Shown here: positions 24,018 to 35,686 of the stretch, piece by piece
Position numbering within the stretch: the stretch's first letter is position 1
How the letters are laid out: each line of letters starts with the position of its first letter
Assembly (NCBI GenBank): GCA_022813625.1
Contig: JAKLMB010000023.1
Location: 248,001-312,000 of the forward strand
From: Aaosphaeria pasadenensis
Taxonomy: Eukaryota; Ascomycota; Dothideomycetes; Pleosporales
Direction: 5' to 3'
Length of the DNA: 64,000 nucleotides
Translations under genes and position numbers: made by a program
Notes under the pieces: model-generated
Databases searched by the model: none
What the model was told of the DNA's origin: nothing
Seen by the model: only the letters and a program-made list of their open reading frames with translations

Positions 24018-26090
24018 TCAAGCATTGTTACCCCAGGGTCCAGAATCTTTGCCTAAACCTGCAAGATTGCCAATACGGTGTCCGCCGATAGGTGTGATGT
24101 TAGGGCTTGCCTTCCCGCCGCTTCCCCACGGACCGCTGAGTCGTTTTGCGGCACCGTCCTTGCCCTTTCCTCGCTCCAATTCCTCCTCTTCTTCCATGCT
24201 GAATAGGCCTTGCTCTTCCTCGATACGTTCGCGGTTGATGCTGCTGCTGCTTACCGCCCGGTCCATACCAAGACGAGTTCCAGCACTGCCAACGCTGGTG
24301 TTGGAGGTGACACGGTTGATACCAGGATGTATGTGGTTGCTACCAAGCCCGCTCAATGAGCCTTCATCAGATGCCCGCGAGGATAAGCGAGTGCGCTGGA
24401 GTTGTTGGCTTATCATGCTCATGGATGCCTGTCGTGGCGGCGAAGACACGAAGGGACTGACGTCTCCAGTAGTAGGACGACCTACGGCACGCAGCGAAGG
24501 GCTAGCACCAGGGTGAAGCGTTGAGTTACGCAGAGGAGAGCCAACATGGCCAAACGCAGACGCTCCAGGCAGAGATCCGGACTCAAACGACCCTTCGGTG
24601 GGTGGTCGCCTTCCCCACAAGGACTGGTATCTTGAAGGAGATGCGGTCGCCGCGGAGGGAGAGCCAATTTTAGAGTCCGACGCTGTGGGAGATGCCCCAA
24701 GTCTGGAGAGTGACGCCCTATGCGAGAGCGAATTACCATCGTTATCACCATGGTCCCTAGAGAATCGGCGCATCTTTTCCTGGGGTGTCAAAAGATCACT
24801 TAGCGAATTCGGTAGGAGGTCTTCCTCGAACTTTCCAATCATCTCGGTGTCCGGCCAGTCATCGATCGGGGCACGGGCACCCACGCTCGCAGATATCATA
24901 CCCCGCCTCGAAGCGCCAATCTCGGAATGCATGATGCGCCTCCCTGTCGGTTGCTCAACAGAATCTGGCGGGGACGATCCCAACGCAGGGGGCTTTCCAT
25001 CGCCAAAGGCCGAATTATGCAGATTCCTCAATGCTGACGAATCATTCTGGTATGAAGAAGGCGGCGAATTGGCCAAAAACTTCGAAGGGACAGACGCAGC
25101 AATAGGGCCATATCGTGCCATGTGGGAGATGCCCTGACTATCAAACGACGCAGGAAGAGGCACGTCCATCACAGAAAGACCCTTCTGAGTGGGAGATGTC
25201 GGCAGACGGCCGCTCTCATTCGGAGGGGAACCGAAATTCGAACCCGGGTGCGAGGAGAATGTAGTATCGATGGTGGGTATCTGATCGTACGCGGCCTTCT
25301 GCGGGAAGAAGTCGTTCTGGTAGGGGAACTGCGGTTGCATGTGCGCCTGCATAGACAGCAAAGAGCCTCCGGGGGCAGGCTCAGGATGATGTGGAATGTT
25401 CATTCGACCGAAAGGTCCTGATCCCATCACATTATTCCTATTGACAACTTGTCCGTTGGGAAGGATATGTGCTAATGCGCATTTCGGACCGAACTTGCAA
25501 TTTCCCTGCACGAAATGTTAAATCGAATGCTCCCGAATGTCTTTCCTTATTTGGCCTACCTTGGTGAAGTATTTGCACGGCGCCCTCTCCGTCAGAGGTT
25601 CGTCTGAATGGAGGAAGGGGCATGCCTTACCAGCCTGACACTGGCCCTGTCGATAGAACTTGCATGGGACGTGGGAAGTGCCTGTTCAAGTCAATATCTC
25701 AGATGTACTACCATACCAGCATGATTCCTTACTTTTGTTGTTGGGCGGACTTCGGGGCCCTCCAAATCCCATTTCGCGCATTTGTGCACCGTGGCTGGGT
25801 CCGTTGCCAGCACGCCCGTGTTGCCCACTGGGAACGGGCACAGGGCCGTTACCGTTCGCTCCAGACATCTTGCCGTTAGCGCTGGGTTGACGAAAATCTT
25901 GGACAGGTCGCTGCGAGGAGTGAGAAGGGTTCGAGGTGTTCGAGGGTGAGAATGGCGGGTTCGGCGCGTTCAACTGGTGAGCGAAAGGGCTGTGGTCGAG
26001 TTGCTGGGGTGGTGGGGGCACCTCTTGGTGGGGGGTGTTTGCGGAGTCGAGCGCGGAGGAGAGATCTGTTGAGTTTGCAAAACTGGTCAT
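24018..26090 (-). CDS. CCCH-type zinc-finger protein (Lee1-like)
   Basis: Three exons on the minus strand, 25733-26090, 25560-25681 and 24018-25505, give 655 aa. Two CCCH fingers, both C-x7-C-x5-C-x3-H, lie at about 125-168: PCKFYRQGQCQAGKACPFLH and PCKYFTKGNCKFGPKCALAH. The second finger is split by an intron. This finger pair is typical of fungal Lee1-like RNA-binding proteins. The N-terminal ~115 residues are Pro/Ser/Asn-rich, and the long C-terminal part is Ser/Gly/Pro-rich low complexity with acidic patches near the end, so it is probably disordered and phosphorylated. The likely role is mRNA binding or regulation; targets are unknown. It shares its strand with the next five genes. Confidence 0.88.
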
Positions 26091-27249
26091 ATCTCAGTCT
26101 CCTGGAAGAGCCCGCTCAAAGGCCAAAGAAAAATGCTTTTAGAGTAAAGGCCTCGAAGGCGGAGCAGGAGACGAGCGAGTATGGTCGAAAGTGTGAGCGA
26201 GCAAGAAACTGGTCGCAAGGTATCGAGAGGGAAGAACAGGTACTAGTCCCGCTTGGGATTAGTGGGAAAAGATGAATTCGCTTGAGGCGGGCGAGACGTC
26301 AATTTTGCAGACAAACCCGGCGACATTCACGCCGAACACGGTCTGGGGCCTGGGTGCCTGGAACGACTAGGGGAGATGATTCGCGGGGTCCAGTGAAGTG
26401 AAGCAGTCTATGAGACTCGTTTAAAACGAAGATATTTCGAGAAAAGGAAAGAACGAGAAAGACATCTGTCGACTGGCCGATTATATTACTACTACATGGG
26501 CGCTGCACACCCGCCTCAAGTCAGCTATGCTACCCCCATATCGCGTCACGCGGGCCAAGCCGTCTGTCACGCGGGGATATGTCGAATCGAGGTGCAAAGG
26601 CTTGCTCGATAAGGAAGGGAATGTCTCATACTTCCCGACTATCAGCACCAGGCACAGGCAAACCCGAAGCACACCATGCCTTCATTGCCACCACCACCAG
26701 TTCCTCCTCTTTTCCTATCTCCCACCGAATCCCCTCCAGATTGTGACTGATGGGGAGGGATACGCGAAAGCTTGGGGCGCGGATGACCACCTGCTGTGGC
26801 CAAGTCTGGGGGTGGCTTTTGACTGCGAATCTACACATGTATTCTAACGTACATCTTGTCGTCTACCATGTATGTATAGTAAATGTTCTCAACTAAGTCC
26901 ACCAAGCGATACATACATTACACGAGCACGGTTTGGGTGGTGTGTGAACATTCCATCCTGTAGGCCCGATCCACTACACCCACCATTTGACTTGTCCTCT
27001 TGACGATTGTGAGACATATTCGTACGTACCGCAGATGGGAGCACAGTCTGCGGATATCTAGATAATCATATTCATTTACTATATAGTCACCGACCAGGTA
27101 AGGTCATTGCTCCCGTCTTATCACATGATCCCTATCTACCTATGCTACGGCCCTCGTTGTCGTGTCTCCGTCCAAGTCCAACAATTGCAATCGATTAGCA
27201 CCCGGTCCAAAATCTATTCATCCTCGTTAGTGCTGCTTCGTGATAGAAA
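26091..27249. other. Intergenic, promoter side of CCCH gene
   Basis: About 1.16 kb. Short frames only, no motifs. A long 5' UTR for the CCCH gene is possible but not visible. Confidence 0.45.
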
Positions 27250-29187
27250 TTATATAAACAGGCGAGACATACGGTTTCCAAGCCTCATAACGCCCGCCGC
27301 GCAAGAGTTATTGTACCATTCCATGGCCAAGTCATCCAACATGTACACTTGCGGAATACCAAGATTGTACGTGTATGCCTTGAACTGGATTCCTGACAGC
27401 CCTCGAAACCTGTCCGAGAAGAAGACTCTCGTAAGTTGGCATTCGACGAAACCCCAGCAGGCGGGTATCGTCACATTCTGCTCTGCAACTTTGACTTCAC
27501 GCAACAAAATAGGGTCGAAACGATATCCAGAGATCCGTAATGCACAAGGCGAAATACCACTCAGGGAACAGCCAAAATAGCCAGACCGTGCATTGAACCA
27601 ATACGCATTCACAGAAGCACGAGGACCAGCACCGATCTCCCCCTCAAGTAATGTGCCGGCGGCTGCATTATCTGGGAGCAGCTTTCCATTCAATGGAAGG
27701 AACATGGCTATATTTGGCTGAGATACAGCACGATATGCTCCCCATTTGTCAGGAATATAGGTGAGACCATTGCTGTAAAACAAGTGATGATAAGGATTGA
27801 TCATACCGGTTGCGACGATGGTGTTGTTGTCTCCTCTCCTTACCGTCGTGTCATCGAAATTTAGAGTGAAATTTCCATACTCGCCACAGAGTGTGGGTTC
27901 AGGCCTAGTCACATTCCGATTTGTAGGTGTTGCTTCCACATTCGTAGAGATGGCCGTATCGGTTGTCGATGTAGTTGACAGAGCCTGAACAGACTGGGAG
28001 GGAGGCCGCCCTGGGAGAAGCGATCGCCGCACCATTCTTGTGGTCATGGATAATGAATCAGCTTTGGACCTGACAGTAGCAGAGGATGCCCCGGCCCAAT
28101 AATATCGCGTCGTTATTACTGTTGGTGTTGGGAATATGAACGTAAAAGACTGCTCGCTGTATGCTACCACCTGGGTCATGAGGCCCGTCGAGAATGTAAT
28201 TGTCGTGGTGCTGAACCGCGACGAATCCGTGCGACCTGGAGAAGTATTGGATACCTGGGTGGGGGCTCTGGTGGGAGATGATATACCTGGAGTTGCACTT
28301 CGCGAGATAGCGGGCGTGGAAGTCGACCATGTCCTTGCTGAAGAGATCGTACCTGAACTCCTTGGAAGTGTTGTTAAGAGTGATGATGTCCGACTCGAGG
28401 GTGTGAAACTGGGCGCCACAACAGATCTCGTTGTCAAGCCTGATGGGAGTACTGTTGAGGTAGTGAAGGGAATTGATGGTGACAAATTGATTGAAGTCGC
28501 GAACACAGAAGAGCTTAAACCGAGGGATGAGCTGGCCGGGTTTCCAGGAGGTTGAACTGATATGTAAGTCGGCGATCCAATGGTCGTATATCGGCTTGAC
28601 GAGGAATTGCTCGATGGGCCCCCGATGAGAGATACAGTGAGGATAGGACCTGGAGGTACCGTCACATATACCACACTACAAGATTCTGCGGAGACGAATC
28701 TAAAAATCCCAAAGAGTCCATCAATAGCCACCCAACAGGCGTAATAGACTCCAACAACGAAGCATATGAAAGTAAGGAGATTCCGCACATCCTGGTGAAA
28801 GATGCCAAGAGGCACAGACATGACGAGTCCTTGGAATCTTCTCCATATTCGACAGGGCCGCCACCAGCGGATTTCGTTCCATATTTGTGTCCATAGTCTT
28901 GCCCCTTGCTGTAGTAGTACCGCAATGACTGACGGCGGTTTGCCTACAGCACTATCCTTTGTGGCCTTGTGATGTCCCTGGGGAGTGCCGTTTCGTTTCC
29001 CCGGTGTGTTCCTGTTCGACTTGTTGTTCTTCTGACCGCTTTTGGTTCCATTCTGAAGGTCATTCTCGTGCCCATTCTCCTGTCTTTGCTCGTTACCGTT
29101 CTCATGATTCGCATCTCCATTCTGGTCCCCTCCTCGTCCTTTCTTTCCTGGCCCCTTGCCTTTTCCTCGACCCCTGTATAAAGGCAT
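27250..29187 (-). CDS. Ser/Thr-rich type II membrane protein with conserved fungal C-terminal domain
   Basis: One exon of 645 aa from the ATG at 29187 (MPLYRGRGKGKG). An in-frame ATG at 29334 would add 49 residues that look like leader. Residues 1-135 are basic and Asn/Gly/Gln-rich and probably cytosolic. A membrane helix follows at about 137-162 (LLTFICFVVGVYYACWVAI). Then comes a mucin-like Ser/Thr/Pro stalk of roughly 270 residues. The last ~200 residues form a conserved extracellular domain (CGEYGNFTLNFDD, NPYHHLFYSNGLTYIP, ACWGFVECQLTRVFFSD, MLDDLAMEWYNNSC) with several Cys and N-glycosylation sites. I recall this type of domain as DUF7371 in fungal adhesin-like proteins. A surface or adhesion role is inferred. 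Confidence 0.78.
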   Translation of the reverse strand: MPLYRGRGKGKGPGKKGRGGDQNGDANHENGNEQRQENGHENDLQNGTKSGQKNNKSNRNTPGKRNGTPQGHHKATKDSAVGKPPSVIAVLLQQGARLWTQIWNEIRWWRPCRIWRRFQGLVMSVPLGIFHQDVRNLLTFICFVVGVYYACWVAIDGLFGIFRFVSAESCSVVYVTVPPGPILTVSLIGGPSSNSSSSRYTTIGSPTYISVQPPGNPASSSLGLSSSVFATSINLSPSIPFTTSTVLPSGLTTRSVVAPSFTPSSRTSSLLTTLPRSSGTISSARTWSTSTPAISRSATPGISSPTRAPTQVSNTSPGRTDSSRFSTTTITFSTGLMTQVVAYSEQSFTFIFPTPTVITTRYYWAGASSATVRSKADSLSMTTRMVRRSLLPGRPPSQSVQALSTTSTTDTAISTNVEATPTNRNVTRPEPTLCGEYGNFTLNFDDTTVRRGDNNTIVATGMINPYHHLFYSNGLTYIPDKWGAYRAVSQPNIAMFLPLNGKLLPDNAAAGTLLEGEIGAGPRASVNAYWFNARSGYFGCSLSGISPCALRISGYRFDPILLREVKVAEQNVTIPACWGFVECQLTRVFFSDRFRGLSGIQFKAYTYNLGIPQVYMLDDLAMEWYNNSCAAGVMRLGNRMSRLFI

Positions 29188-29636
29188 TATGTTGTTGTGT
29201 TTATGTAAGCTGTGAACACTCGAAAATATTGGGGAAAGTATGTATTGCAACTGATGGAAAGAGTTTGAAGGTATGCAAAATTGAATGTTCTGTTGGAAGC
29301 GTATGATGTATGAAGTCTTGCACGAGCGGGCCATGATAAGGGAATGAGGGATGCCATACTTGGTAGGAGCGTGCGGTGTTTGTTACTGAAAAATGGGGAA
29401 AGAGATCTCATGTGAATGGGTGAGAAGAAGGTGCTTTGGATGGAGGGCGGGTGGTAAGTGATCCCTTCGAAGTAGTTAGCAACTGAGAAAACATATGAAT
29501 TTCACCTAGCAAAGGAGTTATACATGGGGATATCGATTGTGCGAAACTGGTTGTCCTTTATAGTATATGCGGATCTGCCGCTAAATGCTTTTCATTCCGT
29601 GCCTCTGATTGGTGATATCAGTGGTTATTCTATATC
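29188..29636. other. Short spacer, nothing recognised
   Basis: About 450 bases between the membrane-protein gene start and the Utp18 3' end. It holds leader sequence and no gene. Confidence 0.45.
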
Positions 29637-31667
29637 TTAAGCTCTCACTTCCCATAGCTTCACTCGTCCTGTCTCGCTTCCAACGGCAAGGAGCGCAAGA
29701 CTACCTTCCTTCTCGTCTTCCTCAGATGGACGTCCCCATGCTACAGCACTAATTCTTCCCAAAGGCGTCTTTTCGGTTGGCCAATTCTTGAACACAGTAG
29801 CAGACGGTAGATGCACAAGCCTCATGGCGTTGTGCTTCCAACGACTAGCCATGGCCATTATCTGGCCATCAGGCGAGAAATGTAGGTGTGATATGGGAGT
29901 TGTTAGATTGTCCAAAGTGCGAACAGGTTTGGGAGTTTTCGGGACGCCACCGTTCGGATCGTCAGGGGTGCTAGCATCATGGTTCTCGACCCATGATCTT
30001 CGATCGTAGACGTTAACAATACCACTTGTACTGCCAATGGCCACCCAGCGGTCACCGCCAATCCAATCTCGGCCACTCTTTCCACCTACTGAAATCACTG
30101 TCGTGCCCATCGCTCCTTCATCGGTCCATCTTCCAATAACACCATCTTCCACGCTCCATTCTGTGACTTCGCCATTCTTTCCTACGATGCACAATCCACT
30201 TCCGTCGCCCCACCACACGAAATCTGCGACACCACCACGGGACTCAATTCGCACTTGGGTTACCCACTGTAGGGTCGTGGCATCGAGAACGTTGATCACA
30301 CCTCCTCCTTTCTTCGCGGAACCTCGCAGAGCAAGGTATCTGCCGTCTGGCGAGATAGAGAAGTATTCCATTGTGCGCTGCTCGTGCTGATGGCCATATA
30401 CGCGAGAGATCTTCTCAATCGTACCAGTTGAGAGATCCCAGATGTGGAAGTAGCGGCGACGTGCACTGAGGAAGATGCGAGAGTCGGAGGAGGAAGGATG
30501 AAAAGCGGTTGTTGTGAGAGGTGTACGTTTGATATGGAGGGATGTCAGGAGTGGATTTGGGTCTGGCGGGTTAGGCTTAACATGATGGAGCTGTAATGTA
30601 GCGCTGGGTCCAGAGGAGAGCAGCAATGGGAATACGGGATGGAAAGAAAGAGAGGTGATGGCAGACTGCAAAACACTGTTAGATATATAATCAATAGCCG
30701 GAAGCGCTGTACTTACTGGTCCCTTCTGGGTGACATCCTTCAGCCTCTGGATATCAATTGTGCCTGCTTGAAGTTTCCTCCTCTTGGATGGGCCATGTGA
30801 GTTCCTCGAGAGAATGTCCGCATCTCTGAGCAGCCTGGCCAAGGGCTCTGCAGAGAGGTCGTCATCATCATCCACATCCATATCGCTTGCAGACTCCTCT
30901 CCGCTTGAGCCGTCCGCTGCCACACTCCTCCTCTTGCGTTTTGATTTCCCAGTCGCATGCAACGCCCAGTCAGGCGTCGGGTAAAGCGTTTGATATTGTC
31001 TACGCAACCGACGGATGTACTCCTTGCCACCAACGACATCATCCGCCTCAGACTCCCTCAATTTCTTATTTTGCGACCTTGCCAACAAACTGACATTCAA
31101 TCGCTCGTCGTCGCTATCCTCCCAAGCAGGCTTGCCATCCTCCTCTTCATCGCTCTCCGCTGCTGCTGCAGTCAACGCCTGCGTCGGCGGCGCAGCTCCA
31201 GGTCCCGAATCAAAAAAGAACAGATCCTGATCCGCCATACCCCCGAGCTCTCCCTCACCCTCCTCACCCTCCACCCCCTCATCGTCACTATCCCCACCGA
31301 ACTCCCCTTCAGAATCATCCATAGTAAACCCCTTCAAACCTTCCCTAAACCCGGTCGCATCGCCGAAGACCAAGCGCTCAAGCTCCTCCTCTTCCTCGTC
31401 TCTCGGTAAGACAGGGGCGCCTTTCTCCTCCATTATGATATCCACGCTCTCTTCGTCGCTATCATCAGATGCACTGGATTTGTCCTCGTCGAACCCCTCC
31501 CAAGCTGGCTCGTCCTGCTCCTCCTTCTTTTTATTTGCATTCTTATTCCCCTTCTTTATCGTCGCAATCTGCATCTCGTCGTCCGATTCGCCCGCCGAAA
31601 GATTGTACTCCTGCGGCACGAATGGCGCTCGCGGCTTCGTCGCCGTCTTCGTTTTCTTCGGCGCCAT
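29637..31667 (-). CDS. UTP18: U3 snoRNP component Utp18, WD40 protein
   Basis: Two exons on the minus strand, 30717-31667 and 29637-30665, give 659 aa from the ATG at 31667 (MAPKKTKTA). The N-terminal third is very acidic, with DSDEESVD-type runs and the Utp18-typical LERLVFGDATGF, then KPAWEDSDDERLNVSLL and EYIRRLRRQYQTLYPTPDWA. The second half is a WD40 propeller (LSFHPVFPLLLSSG, IFLSARRRYFHIWDLSTG, ISPDGRYLALRGSAKKGGGVINVLD, LHFSPDGQIMAMASRWKHNAMRLVHLPS, LLAVGSETGRVKLWEVRA). Utp18 belongs to the UTP-B part of the small-subunit processome and acts in 18S rRNA maturation in the nucleolus. The 51-nt intron is in frame and stop-free. An upstream extension to 31922 is open but has no Utp18 character. 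Confidence 0.93.
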   Translation of the reverse strand: MAPKKTKTATKPRAPFVPQEYNLSAGESDDEMQIATIKKGNKNANKKKEEQDEPAWEGFDEDKSSASDDSDEESVDIIMEEKGAPVLPRDEEEEELERLVFGDATGFREGLKGFTMDDSEGEFGGDSDDEGVEGEEGEGELGGMADQDLFFFDSGPGAAPPTQALTAAAAESDEEEDGKPAWEDSDDERLNVSLLARSQNKKLRESEADDVVGGKEYIRRLRRQYQTLYPTPDWALHATGKSKRKRRSVAADGSSGEESASDMDVDDDDDLSAEPLARLLRDADILSRNSHGPSKRRKLQAGTIDIQRLKDVTQKGPVSTALPAIDYISNSVLQSAITSLSFHPVFPLLLSSGPSATLQLHHVKPNPPDPNPLLTSLHIKRTPLTTTAFHPSSSDSRIFLSARRRYFHIWDLSTGTIEKISRVYGHQHEQRTMEYFSISPDGRYLALRGSAKKGGGVINVLDATTLQWVTQVRIESRGGVADFVWWGDGSGLCIVGKNGEVTEWSVEDGVIGRWTDEGAMGTTVISVGGKSGRDWIGGDRWVAIGSTSGIVNVYDRRSWVENHDASTPDDPNGGVPKTPKPVRTLDNLTTPISHLHFSPDGQIMAMASRWKHNAMRLVHLPSATVFKNWPTEKTPLGRISAVAWGRPSEEDEKEGSLALLAVGSETGRVKLWEVRA

Positions 31668-32533
31668 CTTTTCTCTTGCGGGATTGAAGATGCAAGGGAC
31701 AGCGCGCTTGGGCAAGGCGGCGAATAATGGTAATTGGCGTTCGGTGCGAACGAAGGGCGAGGTTGTCGAGCAAGCTCGTTGTTTTTTTCCTCTCGCGGTT
31801 CTTGGGGAATTATTTTTTTTGGGAGAGGAAAAGAGGTCGTAGCGGCAGTCGGGGAAAATTGAGTGCAGATCCCGACATTTTCTTTGGGAGAGGCGTGGCG
31901 CTAGTTTTGGCAGCCACAGCATCTGTCAGTTTCATTGCGCTCTCGTTCATATTGTTTTTGAAGGAAGAGTAGAATGGTATCAGCTTCTACGAATAAGTTT
32001 CGACTCTCTCCAAATGATTTGTACTCCCTAATTCACAAGGTTATATCATACTCCTGAACCAACTTTGCCAATGCAACGCCCTCGCCAAGCCCGACGACAC
32101 AGTGAACCAGCTCACATATGCCAATTATACAAAGATCAAGTCAGGTCAAAGTTTGCGACAGATAAAAAATGAAAGAATTTACGTCAAGTACAACGCAAAA
32201 AAAAATGATAAAGTAAATGCGACCAGAAAAATTATATTCAGCTTGTGCCAATGAATGTCTATCCATGCTTCTTCCTTCCTGATATTACTGCTGCCGATCC
32301 TATTATACCTTCCTTCCTTCCCTTCTACAATATACATTTATCAACCACCTCCTTTTAGGTTTCCCCTTTTATCTCCCCTCCTATCTCTCTTAAATTATGA
32401 TAGTTGTGGTTTTGTCGTTATGTTTATCCAATTAATTATCCTCCCCTCCCCAAAACTCCACTCCTACCTCACACTCTCTCACACGCATGCTCTGCAAAAG
32501 CTTTCGGCAACTACGGCATCGAGAAGGGATGCC
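31668..32533. other. Intergenic, nothing recognised
   Basis: About 870 bases between the Utp18 start and the tyrosinase 3' end. It contains an A-run (about 32199-32207) and a pyrimidine-rich stretch (32270-32470). No gene is supported. Confidence 0.45.
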
Positions 32534-34680
32534 CTACAAGTTTTCACCAGTAGAGTTCTTCAGTGTCTTGTAATCGCCCTTAAGCTTCGGGAACTCTGTT
32601 GTGGAGTTCGAGGGCTGAATGTCCTGCCATGCAACACTGACCTGGAAGCCCGGGACGTCTTTCGTCGAGACTTGGTCGCCGTTTGCCTTATAGACGTCAG
32701 TATTCGGAACGTGAGTTATCGTTTCATGCAAGAGAGAAACCAAAGGGAAGGGGAGAACAGTTGATGACTTACGGAAATGACACGCCACTTCAGGTTCTTC
32801 TTCAGATACTCCTCGACGTCCTTCTCCTTGAAGCTACTGAGCTCCTTGCTGTGGGCTTTTGATTCCAGGGCAGCGGTGAGCGGCACCACACAGTGAGCGT
32901 CAACGTTCGGTTGTTGCTTGTCGGAGCTTCCCTTCTGTGAGAGGATGCCGGCCATACCGAGGAACGAGGGTTCCTTCGCCCATGTATCGGAACCACTGGA
33001 CGGTGCATCGCCAAGGAAGACGTAAACGGTGATGGAGCCGTCGAAGCCGAACTTGCGGGCCTTGATGTTGAGGTCGTACTTGCGGTTGTAGGAGAAGGCT
33101 GCTGCACCGGCGACACCCTTATTGTCCTCGCGGGTGTGGAGGGGTACGGAAACCGCGCGGGCCTTGAAGTTGCCAAGTTGGGATGTTGCACGAGGCCCGT
33201 AGAGGGAGTTCACACGGCTGACGAGGGTGGCGGCGCCGTCAGTGAGGTCATTGAACTCAGGGTAGGTGTAGCCTAGGGTGGTGATCCAGCGGACGTCGGA
33301 TGAGGACCAGAAGTTGCCTTGGTCGTCCTTACGGAATGGCGTCAGAGCTGCGAGGGATTAGCTTCAGTGAAGAGGGTTGCTGGATGAGGACGAGTATGAA
33401 GTGCTTACCAGTATTCGCGTCTGCAAAACTGCCTCCAGGATAGGTCCAGGTGGCGAATGTATTCTCCATTCCTCGAACATAACTATTCGGATTGAGTGCC
33501 TCCCAGATGGCGAACAGACGATCCACGTTCGCATGGTGGAGCCAGAAGATAGGATCGAAAGCAGCCATGGCGATTTCGGACATGTGGCCACCGCCGCCGA
33601 CGGTGTTATGGATTGTGTCATGCAGAGACTCGAAACTGTCACCAGGCTGCAAGTAATTACTGATCGAAGTAAAGTCGTGCTCTAGCGAGAGCATGTCATA
33701 AACACGAGACTGCATGTTCCTGCGGTTGTCGTCAAGGTCCATGGCCACGAGATCGTTTCGACTTGCGGCATTGCCACTGCTGGAACTGGGGTTCCTGACA
33801 GTCTGTGTGTAAGTTGTCCATGGTGCAGAGGCCTGATATCGTTAATTAATTCCTTATTTCAGTAAATAACAGGAGCCTTGACATACAAAATCTTCCCTAA
33901 CGAGTGGATGAAATCTGTATGTCAATAAAGGATTGTCAAACGTCGCTGTGCCGTTCGGCAGAGCAACAGTTACTGTTCTCCGTTGCGCACTGAGCGGGAA
34001 TGAACCTTCGCCATCGGGTGGTACAGCCGCCCAGTCCCAGTACGGCAGACGGAGCGTTGTCAACGCTGTTTCGTACCTATCCTTCACGTCGCCGTCGTCC
34101 AGCTCGGAGATCACCTGACGAGCATTGAGATACAAGATCTGCTCAAAAAGCGCGAGATACGGTCGGTGCCATGTCGTAAAAAGATTCGATCCATGTGGGC
34201 AATAACCGCCTCCCGAAGCACCCTGTCCTTGGCCCACACCGTCCCAAGTCACGTATGGACGTCCATGTATACCTTTACACACGTGTCAGCCCAGTTGAGA
34301 AAGTACAACGTGAGACAAATCGTCCCAGTCTCAATCGGCTCTTCAATGTTTTGCATACCGGAGATCTGGTAGTAACTGAGCTTATCCCGTTGGTCTGTGT
34401 TCTGGAATCTCCTCAACCCGAGGAGGAACAGGTTCCACTGATCCGTGTTTCTCTCCAGCTCCCGAACTTCCAAACGTGGATGTGCATTATTGTCGCCAAA
34501 ATTGGCGGCACCAAGTGTCACTATCACACTCTGCTGGCGCTCCTCCAATGTCCGCAGCGCCTCATCACTGACAGATCCATCGGTAAATACCACCGGCGAA
34601 GCAAGACTGGAAGGCGATATTAGCAAACTCGTGAAAAGAACATGTTTAGCGACCGTGGTAACAGTAGTGATTGGCGACAT
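32534..34680 (-). CDS. Tyrosinase (polyphenol oxidase), long form with C-terminal domain
   Basis: Five exons on the minus strand: 34359-34680, 33887-34272, 33409-33832, 32773-33347 and 32534-32686, giving 619 aa. This type-3 dicopper enzyme oxidises monophenols and diphenols to quinones and is commonly used for melanin. CuA ligands are His110, His134 and His143. Cys132 in CPHG is placed to form the Cys-His thioether bond with His134. CuB ligands are His307, His311 (HDTIH) and His336 (FWLHHANVDRLF). The C-terminal ~200 residues match the lid domain that is removed on activation in other fungi. The N-terminus has a hydrophobic stretch (about 12-28) that could be a signal peptide. Introns 1 and 4 are both 86 nt and both use an AAG acceptor; the last exon (ANGDQVSTKDVPGFQVSV) gives the expected C-terminal end. 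Confidence 0.92.
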
Positions 34681-34915
34681 TATGCTGGATTATTGGCAAC
34701 TGAAAAAGTACAAACGAGTGTGTATCTTTGAAACACGAAAAATTAAAAAAAGTTGGAAATTGACCTGAAGAGACATGGTTGCGAAGTTCTACCTTGGGAA
34801 AAATGTACCCTCTCCGGGACCCGCGATCGATTTGCGGCCACAACAAAGAAACCATCGTGGGGGGCCTGTACTAGCAAAGGGAAAAGGTACGTCCTGTCTG
34901 AATGCGGGTTTTACC

Positions 34916-34924
34916 TATATAAAG
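34916..34924. promoter_or_regulatory. TATATAAAG element upstream of tyrosinase
   Basis: TATATAAAG on plus also reads as TATATA on minus, ~236 bases before the tyrosinase ATG. It could be its TATA box if the 5' UTR is about 200 nt. Orientation and use are uncertain. Confidence 0.25.
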
Positions 34925-35686
34925 ATAAATGGCATACCGTCATGTCCGATAGATCGATTCCGGCCGAGGCCTCTTTGCGCGCTTTTGCATTGTCAGTCGA
35001 TCGGGCTTCCTCAGGTGATATGCCGAGAACTGGTTCGAGATCGAGCCTTTTGGTATCACGAGAACCACAAGTTATCGGGTGAGATTGAACAATTGACAGT
35101 GTTTTTCGGAAAGCGCTTGTCCGCAGTCCATTCATTGCTTGGTACAACTAGCTCGATCCGGTCACACCCAGGGCCGGCCCGAAGCCGCAACAACGCAAAA
35201 CCGTCCACAAGGTCCAACATCAGATCATGCATAGCAGCAGATCATAACTGGAGTAATGTTATTTCTCTTGAATGACATGCTTAATTGCAGATTTAAGTCA
35301 ACATCTTGAATGAATACACACCTTGTACTCTGCAGAAATTGACGTTCAAAGTCCAATCGAGTAGCATTAAGCTTCTCGCCTAGAGCATCCAGGGACCCTG
35401 ACACCCTCGACCATCTCCGGAAACAGACTAGCCTGAGGCTGCATGTCCGACAACATTACATTGTTCTTCCCACTAACAACAGCACACATGCAATATCCCG
35501 CACGATCCTCCATTCAATCGACCTCGCAATAGCGCGCCACTAACCATATCTCCTCTCGCTACCATCACTTCTGCACCGGTCTCCCCTTAACCAAAGTCCG
35601 AGATGTCACTATAGAGACCCTGAGCCAGAGTTTATCAACTTCCTCGTTCATCGCCTACACGCATGCGGGAGGTGCTGGACGTCAAG

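Noticed and set aside
31668..31922. Extended N-terminus of Utp18
   Set aside because: The upstream in-frame stretch lacks Utp18 character; MAPKKTK at 31667 is a natural start.
34775..35275. 166-codon plus-strand frame upstream of tyrosinase
   Set aside because: No recognised motif, no splice partners, and a TATA-like site inside it. More likely promoter sequence.
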